Source: Enoplolaimus lenunculus (Eukaryota > Nematoda > Enoplea > Enoplida > Thoracostomopsidae). Taken from it: a stretch of 64,000 nucleotides of DNA. A model generated the notes under the pieces. That model saw only the letters and a list, made by a program, of their open reading frames with translations, did not search any database and had not been told where the DNA came from. This document shows, piece by piece, positions 57,337 through 64,000 of this stretch (position 1 is the stretch's first letter; each line of letters starts with the position of its first letter). The stretch spans positions 186,001 through 250,000 of the forward strand of contig JASANG010002860.1 in the NCBI GenBank assembly GCA_030248215.1. The letters are read 5' to 3'. The position numbers were made by a program, and so were the translations under genes.

Positions 57337-58162
57337 TTGTTGTCGTTGTTGTTTTTGTTATTGTTATTGCTGTTGTCGTCGTCGTTGTTTTTGTAATGCT
57401 TCTGGCCTTTTGTCGTACTTTTAGACGCGGAATGTATAACTAACGGTAGAAAAGCGTGACTTAGCTGGTTAGTATTTGCAGTAGGTTTAGGTTTATGTTG
57501 TGATATGATGTTTTGTTGCCGTCCTATGGTCATTGGCCGGTTATCGTTGTTGAATGCAACTGAAAAAATTGATTTGTGTTGCCCGTTCCTATTGGGTTTC
57601 CTAATATTGTGTGTTTGTGATTGGCTGTAGAATGTTGATTGAATCTGAGACCAATTGGAAGCTAACACTTTGTTAACATTAAGCAAATTCTCATTAGCTA
57701 TTCCCAGTCTGTTGCTGACTTCATTTATCAGATCAGAACTGATTTCACGTTGACCAGTTGCTATCTTATTGGATCGACACTTCTTTGGTGTTTCGCCTAG
57801 TTTACAACTGACCAATAGCATCTCGGACGAGCTAAGCAGAGGGTTTTTGGAAACGGTTTCGCCCAATCCAATTTCAGCTTTTGTGACCTCGGGATGTTCA
57901 GATGGTCTTAACTGGCGAATTGCGCTAGCATAACTTGCGTTTAGCCAAGGAATTGGAATTCCGTTTACGTGGTTTGACCAATCCGTTTCAGCGTTAACGT
58001 TGTTTGCATCCGCTGATTGTTTATACGCAATTTGAGCTTGAGTCAAAAATTTAAGTCCTGGTGAATCCAGTGGCTTTCTGCGTAACCTGATGTTGTAATC
58101 TGTAAACGTGACAAACTGCACTCTATTATTCCTATGCCCGAATGTTTTCAAGTACGTTTTTT
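55896..58162 (-). CDS. Cys-rich gene, last exon (module 2 and Asn tract)
   Basis: Acceptor AATTTTGTAG in phase 1, stop TGA-type at 55896-55898, about 755 codons. The first 400 or so residues are Ser/Asn-rich with two cysteines, then comes the Asn tract, then module 2 ([15 protein letters not shown] to HFGCSV). The open frame reads 19 bases further upstream but without an ATG, which favours a splice acceptor here. Confidence 0.8.
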
Positions 58163-60077
58163 CTACAAAATTTGCCACCACGTTTTTGCAACGCCTAGGC
58201 TTAGGCTAAGGCTTAGGAATATGCCTAATCTACTGTTACGCCCATTAAAGTAACAATGGCCAATCTAATGATAACCTATGATGTTAAAAAATTCACGTTC
58301 TGCACTACCAAACTCGCTGTATATCAAGCCAGTGTAGCGAAAACTTTGATTGCTTGAAGGGCGCAATAATTTAGCTTTGCAGTCAGTTTTCGTTACACTG
58401 GCTATATACGACAAGTTTAGTACTGCACAACATGCCTCTGATTTTAGATTCATTCCCATAGCCAGTTCACCTTGCCAGGCGTGGGGCTAACAATGTTTCA
58501 GGAGGAGCATATTTGAGGTTTCGATGACTTATAAGTGAGTTTGAAATCTACTCTAGGGGGGGCAAAATCCTTCCATGAGCGCACAGCACCATTGGCCGCT
58601 CTGGCTGCAGGTTTTTCATTACAAATATGCCGCAATCATTCGATATATAATAAAAATTACAAAATCTATCTAAAATATTGAAAAGTTCGGTGCATTCGCT
58701 ATTTTTAAGGAAAGCCGGTGAGTGTTTGCATGCCTTAGTTTTGTTGGCAAAAAAATAAAACATCTTTGAAACTTTTATACTTTAATTTTCCGCTTATTTT
58801 AATCGCTATCCGTTTTTATGTTTCCGTAATTTTGACTATCGTTTACACTTTGGTATTAAGACTTACGACAGTACCTTACCTCACGCGAACGGGTTTCCCT
58901 AAACGTTGCAGTTTAAATAGAAACTATTCAGCTGACACAGTGATTAATTGAATTTAACGCCCGTTAAAAACTTTGGTCAATGCAAAGAACAGGGGCGGGA
59001 CAGTATTATAAGCATATTCCTAAGCCCAAGCCTAAGCCTAAGCCTAAGCCTAAGCCTAAGCCTAAGCCTAAGCCTAAGCCTAAGCCTAAGCTTAAGCTTA
59101 AGCCTAAGCCTAAGCCTAAGCCTAAGCCTAAGCCTAAGCCTAAGCCAAGCCTAAGCCTAAGCCTAAGCCTAAGCCTAAGCCTAAGCCTAAGCCTAAGCGT
59201 AAGCCTAAGCCTAAGCCTAAGCCTAAGCCTAAGCCTAAGCCTAAGCCTAAGCCTAAGCTTAAGCATACGCCAAACAAAAAATTAGTCTAAAGCTTAAGCT
59301 TACTTCTTAATGGCCTCACAGAAAAATGTTCCGCACCCGATCTAAAAATGTTGAAATGGCCGTTACCCATAACAGGTATGTCGAAACTCGAATTGCTCGC
59401 TATATCGCTTAGACCCACTCGCCATTGTTTTGCTGTCGTAGTACTACATCCTGTTGCTTGAATCATGTCTCGTACAACATCAACCGCTCCCACGCCACAA
59501 TTATCTCGAATATTTCGATAAGAACACTTGAAGAACATCCAAAGCATCTTGCAACTGTGTTCACCAGTTGTTCGGAACTTTCCAGCAGCGCTTGTAGATC
59601 TTTCTAAGCCAATTGTAAATTTTTCATTGGTTGTTATAGTTTCACCTGACTGTCTGGCACCTCCAAGACGTAAGTAATCCAGACAGCCAATGTGGGAATA
59701 CCGTTGTTGACCGTGAGAACGATACAAAATTTTCTCACGCTGTTGTCTGCGAAGCAAAACTCGCTGAACACAGTCGAAATGGCGAAAATATTCAAAGTCT
59801 GAAGCACTTTCACACGGGTATTTTAGGGTGGTTTGGACAAATTGCAGCGTTGAATGCAAGCTGCATCGTGTAGTCAAGTGTTTATTGGTACAGGCGCGAG
59901 GTTGGGATAGATAAAGCGAACAGACTCGGAGCAGATCGTGACGTGGTAAGAATAACGCTGGAAGAAGATAACTGAACGTGGTGTTGGTTGCTTTTTGGAT
60001 CCATGAACGTTTGACAGGATCCAGGCAACGGTTCAGGTATGAAATGTCGTTTTGAGTACAGATTTGTCTGACATTTG
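55896..60077 (-). CDS. Two-module Cys-rich protein with poly-Asn linker, 5' end missing
   Basis: Two exons on the minus strand, 60077-59367 and 58162-55896, join in phase 1. Each holds a module of 12 cysteines in the same order: C..LNRCL, a central (V/A)C..Y......C, (T/F)RC, (Y)(P/A)C, (F)(D/G)C(V/I).RVL, then (G/K)C..YL and four or five more, ending in GC(S). This 12-to-12 match shows an internal duplication. Between them are about 420 residues with a near-pure Asn tract. The modules look extracellular. They recall the Cys-rich domains of nematode egg-shell/chondroitin proteoglycans (CPG-4-like), but I cannot confirm that. No signal peptide is seen, so at least one upstream exon is missing. 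The two exons could instead be two neighbouring genes. Confidence 0.6.
56975..57395 (-). repeat. Poly-asparagine-coding trinucleotide tract
   Basis: On the plus strand (GTT)n with GTT/ATT/TTT interruptions; on the coding strand AAC/AAT with some Lys, Asp, Ser and Thr codons. About 140 residues, mostly Asn, reading open throughout. Mixed AAC and AAT codons suggest it is not a fresh slippage product only. Confidence 0.9.
58183..58262 (+). mobile_element. Telomere-motif MITE, subtype b, right part
   Basis: TTGCAACGCCTAGGCTTAGG and the terminus TTACGCCCATTAAAGTAACA. It lies 20 bp upstream of the last-exon acceptor, inside the predicted intron. Confidence 0.65.
58975..59361 (-). mobile_element. 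Telomere-motif MITE with expanded telomeric tract
   Basis: GGTCAATGCAAAGAACAGGG left, AAATGTTCCGCACCCGATCT..AAATGGCC right. The core (59022-59268) is about 40 almost uninterrupted CCTAAG units with four short variants (CTTAAG, CCAAG, CGTAAG types). It sits in the predicted intron, and its end is 5 bp from the upstream exon's donor. Confidence 0.9.
59022..59268 (-). repeat. Interstitial telomeric repeat, about 40 units of TTAGGC
   Basis: The minus strand reads TTAGGC repeats for about 247 bp. It is bounded on both sides by MITE sequence, so it is not a chromosome end. Confidence 0.95.
59367..60077 (-). CDS. Cys-rich gene, upstream exon (module 1)
   Basis: Acceptor AATTTCAG in phase 1, donor ATGG|GTAACG in phase 1, 237 codons. 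[15 protein letters not shown] and the 12 Cys order match module 2. If the donor is not used, the frame runs into the MITE for 24 more codons and stops in it at 59287-59289. Confidence 0.75.
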
Positions 60078-60172
60078 CTGAAATTAGAGAACATTAAGAC
60101 TAAAATAGTTTTTTAATAACGAACACATATACGATACGTAATTTATAGATTGTTTTCAATTAATTTTTTCAG

Positions 60173-60264
60173 CGGCTTGGTTCGCTTATCAAAACGATTT
60201 TGGTCTGCATCAACACGAACAGCAATGTAATGCCCTTGGCTTTAAAACCCAGTTCAAAATGTAG
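60173..60264 (+). CDS. Orphan exon-like segment
   Basis: A strong acceptor (AATTTTTTCAG) and donor (GTAATT) bound 92 bases. One frame reads AYQNDFGLHQHEQQCNALGF and meets TAG at the very end; another is fully open. No partner exon is visible on the plus strand, so this is a candidate only. It lies 96 bp upstream of the minus-strand module-1 exon. Confidence 0.25.
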
Positions 60265-60394
60265 GTAATTGTCAATGTGAAAATTTATGAAATATCTATT
60301 TCGCGAAATCTAGAGCGACCCTCCTACGTATCTTTGGCAGCGTTCCAGTTTTTGTTTACATGTTTTGACTTTTGATACAAGAAAAAGTACATGA

Positions 60395-60560
60395 AAATTA
60401 AAGCCGTACTGCAAATTGCAAATTCCAGTCACATGCTGTTTTATAAATATGAAAGATAAGCAACACAACTGCGACCAAATTTAAAGCCCTATTTGCACGC
60501 GCAAGTTTTTGCTGCGAGAACTTACAGCTGCAACTTGCACTTGCATTCAACGATTCTTAA
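60395..60560 (+). repeat. Duplicated segment, copy 1, with one family-5 MITE arm
   Basis: TGCAAATTCCAGTCACATGC, AAATATGAAAGATAAGCAAC and the arm GCCCTATTTGCACGCGCAAG occur in the same order at 61395-61560. Confidence 0.7.
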
Positions 60561-61394
60561 ATATAATTTGCAACTAAATATGATATAATATAATGTTTTT
60601 AGATGACATGTAACTAATTTTTGTGCAACACATTAAAAATGGCCGTGTGTAATGTCCACCAGGACACATTATATGTCCGAAAAGAGCGAAAATTGCAGCA
60701 TATGGATATATAAATGGATTTCAGAATTTAAAATGTGCCACAAGATTCAGTGTAAAACTACATATGCAACTTGTTCGGTTCATTCACCTGGTTTCGTCGA
60801 CAGTGGGGCCAAAGTTGGGTGGTCAAAATTGAAAGCTTCCTTTTACCGCATGATTTAACACAAGAATACGTCTAGCTCCTTTCCCGCTTTGCTCGCGAGG
60901 TTGCAACAATTGAGAGGCTTTTATGTCAGGAAAAACCCAGAAGCATCTTGCGATTTCATATACTTACAAAAACAAGTGTGACTTGTTTAGCTCGCTCCAC
61001 TCAATGCCAAAACTTAAATTTTGGAAAAATTCGAATTTTAAGGTCCCAAATTCCTCCACTGGACTCAAAGTGTTTTTGTTGAAAAATTGTACAAATTATA
61101 TACCATTTGACACAGGTTGTGGCCCTAAGACGAACATTGTTAAATGTTTCTCAATCAGACGTCTGCCCAACGAGTCACTGATATATAATTTGTTCAATTT
61201 ATGGAAAACATTCTTGGGTCCCAGGAGAATGAACTTGTTTCCGGAAAAAAATGGAAAAAAATCATATTTTCCGCTTATAATTTTTTCCAGAAAAAAACAA
61301 CCCTGCATTCAATGAAGTCTTCTTACCCTTTGGTGTTTTGTATTGCGACAGGAACGAATAACACATCGATAAATTAGCCAAAACCAATAAAACA

Positions 61395-61560
61395 ATACTT
61401 TGCTGCATATTGCAAATCCCAGTCACATGCCGCTTTATTAAATATGAAAGCTAAGCAACATAAGTGCGACCAAAGTCAAAGCCCTATTCGCACGTGCAAG
61501 TTATTGCTGCGAGAACTTGTAGCTGCAAATTGCACTTGCACGTTTTGTCCAAAATCCCGT
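61395..61560 (+). repeat. Duplicated segment, copy 2
   Basis: TGCAAATCCCAGTCACATGC, AAATATGAAAGCTAAGCAAC and GCCCTATTCGCACGTGCAAG, exactly 1 kb from copy 1. Confidence 0.7.
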
Positions 61561-61672
61561 TCAAAAAACTTGCAGATGCAAATAATTCATTAAAAATCAT
61601 AGCTAGGAATTTAGTTCACATTGCAGCTGCAAGTTCTCGCAGCAAAAACTTGCACATGTGAATAAGGCGTTG
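61479..61672. mobile_element. Palindromic MITE, family 5
   Basis: AAGCCCTATTCGCACGTGCA left, AACTTGCACATGTGAATAAGGC-type right arm; the arms contain GCTGCGAGAACTTGTAGCTG and its inverse. Confidence 0.78.
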
Positions 61673-62708
61673 AGGCGAACTACTGTTGTCCAGCGGACAA
61701 TAGAAGGCTCTTGTACGCGCTTTGTAACCAAATAGTTTGCAGCTATCAAATATGCGCAGTTAAATTATAAAACGATAAAAATGACACTGCAACGAATATT
61801 CAATCGTATTTTTTTAGTTATGTAATTTTTACCATTACAAATACGGTGCTTGACTTTGTTAATACATTTGAATTTTTGGAATTTACATGAACAATAAAAC
61901 GTAGTAGGAATACGTGTCAAAAACGTGAACGACCCGTAGATCAAACTGTTAATATCCTATATTTTGTGTTAAATTTTTGTATAAAACCGATCCCATTAAG
62001 TTCGCTCATTTCACCGAAAGAATGATTTTGTCACGTCATCACAGAGACAGAGAGGTGAGATATAACGATTTGTTGAGAAAAAATTTAGTTTTAGGTGCTA
62101 CGCATGACTTGACATAGGAATTTGAAGTATGATTACAGTTGCGGCGTGCTTTATTGGTAATTTTAGAAAATTTTTACGACGAAAGGTGTCATTTCGGCGT
62201 TATACACGAATGGTTTAGGTTCTAATTTGAATTTTGGCTATTCGTTTTCGTCATTTTTAACATACGTTTACACCATGAATGTGGGTAAGGATTTTTTACT
62301 CGGCCCGTTGCACAAGCAAATAATTTTTTTACTCGTTGGTATTCCTATGCTGTCTTCCCGTGAACCACGTTTTACAAGCGTTTGAATTAAATAATTATTT
62401 TAAATATCGGTATTAATTTGCACTTTTCGTGAAGTACTGAGGTGCAGGGTATTATACGCATGAAATTTTACTAGAAACAACACAGAAAAGTTTGGCGCGT
62501 CTAAAAACTGTCATTTTTACCTGCGTGATACAAGTGTTTACCCGCGGGTATGCCCGCGACTGAAATGGTTTCCGCGGGTAAGGTCCCACTCTGTGCTGAA
62601 CACTGGAATAACCAGACCGTGGGACAGTTCTAACAGCCCAGGACTTGAACAACTGGGACAATAAAGAACAGGTGAGACTGGAGACAGCGAGACAGCTACG
62701 TATAATTA

Positions 62709-62760
62709 CATAGATCTAGGGCAGACCGTTTTGCAGTGGAACTGCTATTGAATATTAACC
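62709..62760 (+). mobile_element. Telomere-motif MITE, left-end fragment
   Basis: TACATAGATCTAGGGCAGAC then CGTTTTGCAGTGGAACTGCT resembles the left subterminal block only. Confidence 0.4.
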
Positions 62761-62877
62761 TTGATAATCTTTGGGCATAACTAAAGTTGATAAATACATA
62801 GCCCAATACCAACAAGTTTTGCAGATATCGGAGTTGGCGGTAAGACATACGCAGTTTGGGGAATTTTGGAAATTTTT

Positions 62878-63086
62878 CGTCAACGCAAAAACAAGGGCGG
62901 AACAGTATTATAAGCATATTCCTAAGCCTAAGCCTAAGCCTAAGCCTAAGTCTAAGCGTAAGAATGAGCATATTCCTAAGCCTACGCCTAAGCCTAAGCT
63001 TAAGCCAAGCAAAAAATAGTCTAAAGCTTAAGCTTACTCTTTTCTAGTCCCGCGGAAAAACGTCCCGTCCCTGATCTTTATGGGCT
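62878..63086 (-). mobile_element. Telomere-motif MITE
   Basis: CGTCAACGCAAAAACAAGGG left (degraded), CGTCCCTGATCTTTATGGGC right; CCTAAG runs on both sides of AGAATGAGCATATTCC. Confidence 0.8.
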
Positions 63087-63393
63087 AAATTTTTTAACAT
63101 TTTTGCAGAAAAACGGAAAGTTGCAAATTTGGATTCGAGGCTCAAAAATATTTTATTCCACATGGAAAATTTTACCGGAGACGGAACTCGATCAAAACCT
63201 TTGTTTTGGTACCTGTTAGAAGGACCGAAATTAGGGTGTCCCATCCTTGGCAACGCAATTGGATTACTTGCGTGCCTTATTCTAAACCGAAACTTTTGCA
63301 ACCATCAAAGCTGAAAACTGCGGGGGAAAACACACAAAAAATAGCAAGGTTTTGAAATATGATACGTATTAAAATCAAATATAAAATGCTATA

Positions 63394-63789
63394 CTGTAGT
63401 AACCTGAAAAAAAGAATCACAATCAATAGGAGCCCGTATCCTTAATAAGAGTCTGTAAGCGGATAGACTCCCTAATCCCAAATTAGAGTCCATAAATGTC
63501 AATTATCTCTAATTCTAGCGCATAAATGACTCCAGGAAGTTCGAAAGTTTAAAGCGTACTTAAGTCTTGAAAGTACATTCCTAAGTAAACATTGCATTAT
63601 CGCTCAAGCAATCGACACAAGACAAACAAACGTTTAATTCAACGGATAGCTGCAATGCCGAATATATCAGTATAACGAAGCGCGGCGGAGGGCGGGTTAA
63701 AAATAAATAACAGTCCGTAACCGAATAACAGGGGTACCCTCTGGAGATGCCAAATAAATATCAGTCCCTCTCTTATTCGGGTCTTACAG
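63394..63789 (-). mobile_element. TA-target MITE, family 2
   Basis: CTGTAGTAACCTGAAAAAAA left, CTTATTCGGGTCTTACAG right; inner blocks as at 19659-20027. Confidence 0.78.
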
Positions 63790-64000
63790 TTTTCATGTTC
63801 GTAAAATTGTAGAGTGCTGACTTTCGTGCACTGCTCTCGGCCGTCACCGGATAGCCATTTTCGTTTCTGGTTAAAATTGGTGACCGTTTCTGTGGTTCAT
63901 GTTAACCTCGCTGTAGTTCCAAAATTAATCATTCCATCGTAGGAATATTACAATGTTCGAATGTGGGATTTTGGAATTTTGGGATTTCGGGATATGGTCG

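Larger units (their letters stand above)
60265..64000. other. Intergenic region at the right edge
   Basis: It holds a duplicated segment with family-5 MITE arms (60395-60560 and 61395-61672), a telomere MITE fragment (62709-62760) and copy (62878-63086), and a family-2 MITE (63394-63789). Short open frames at 60652-60858 and 60923-61315 show no domain or splice support. Nothing recognised in 61700-62700 and 63800-64000. Confidence 0.5.

Noticed and set aside
56952-57443. Plus-strand Val/Leu/Cys-rich frames
   Set aside because: They are the antisense of the poly-Asn tract of the minus-strand gene.
59022-59268. Chromosome end or telomere cap
   Set aside because: The tract is bounded on both sides by intact MITE ends and lies inside a predicted intron.
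60923-61315. 130-residue plus-strand gene
   Set aside because: AT-rich, Lys/Asn-rich, no domain, and no convincing splice or start context.
63109-63290. Terminal exon after TTTTTGCAG
   Set aside because: Two frames are open over different lengths and neither shows a domain or partner exon; insufficient support.

Overview
The window looks like nuclear DNA of a nematode. Dozens of short interspersed blocks are built from TTAGGC / GCCTAA, the telomere repeat used by nematodes. The genes are split by introns with GT..AG borders and TTTCAG-type acceptors, and the protein families (anionic Cys-loop receptor, single-domain receptor tyrosine phosphatase, Cys-rich secreted protein) fit a worm. The repeat load and multi-kb introns are far heavier than in Caenorhabditis, so a repeat-rich lineage such as an enoplean/mermithid-like worm is possible, but that is a guess.

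Layout. 1-2535: intergenic, two telomere-motif MITEs. 2560-8622 (+): a four-exon Cys-loop ligand-gated chloride channel with a giant intracellular loop carrying 18 in-phase octapeptide repeats. 8623-18925: intergenic, packed with MITEs, tRNA-like sequences and a 2.85 kb array of 178-bp satellite units. 18926-52699 (+): one large gene of about 24 exons for an R3-type (DEP-1/Ptp10D-like) receptor tyrosine phosphatase: signal peptide, about five to six FN3 domains, one membrane segment, one PTP domain and a short tail ending in a PDZ-ligand-like THL. I traced splice phases through the whole gene and they close in frame; only one exon (43934-44033) is uncertain. 52700-55895: intergenic MITEs. 55896-60077 (-): a gene with two 12-cysteine modules joined by a poly-asparagine linker; its 5' end is not resolved. 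60078-64000: intergenic repeats plus an orphan exon-like segment.

The most unusual content is the mobile DNA. A hAT-like MITE family (8-bp target duplications, exact in at least four copies) carries telomeric repeats as its core in about 30 copies. In one copy the telomeric tract has grown to about 250 bp. A 178-bp satellite was made from one end of the same element plus flank, and a 63-bp minisatellite from a copy's end plus flank. So one transposon family appears to spread telomere repeats and to seed new satellites. Other families seen: a TA-target MITE (one copy inserted inside the telomere MITE), a TTAA-target piggyBac-like MITE carrying a tRNA-like core, and several palindromic MITEs.

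No autonomous transposase, reverse transcriptase, rRNA gene or CRISPR array was recognised. All product names are from motif reading only; no database search was possible.
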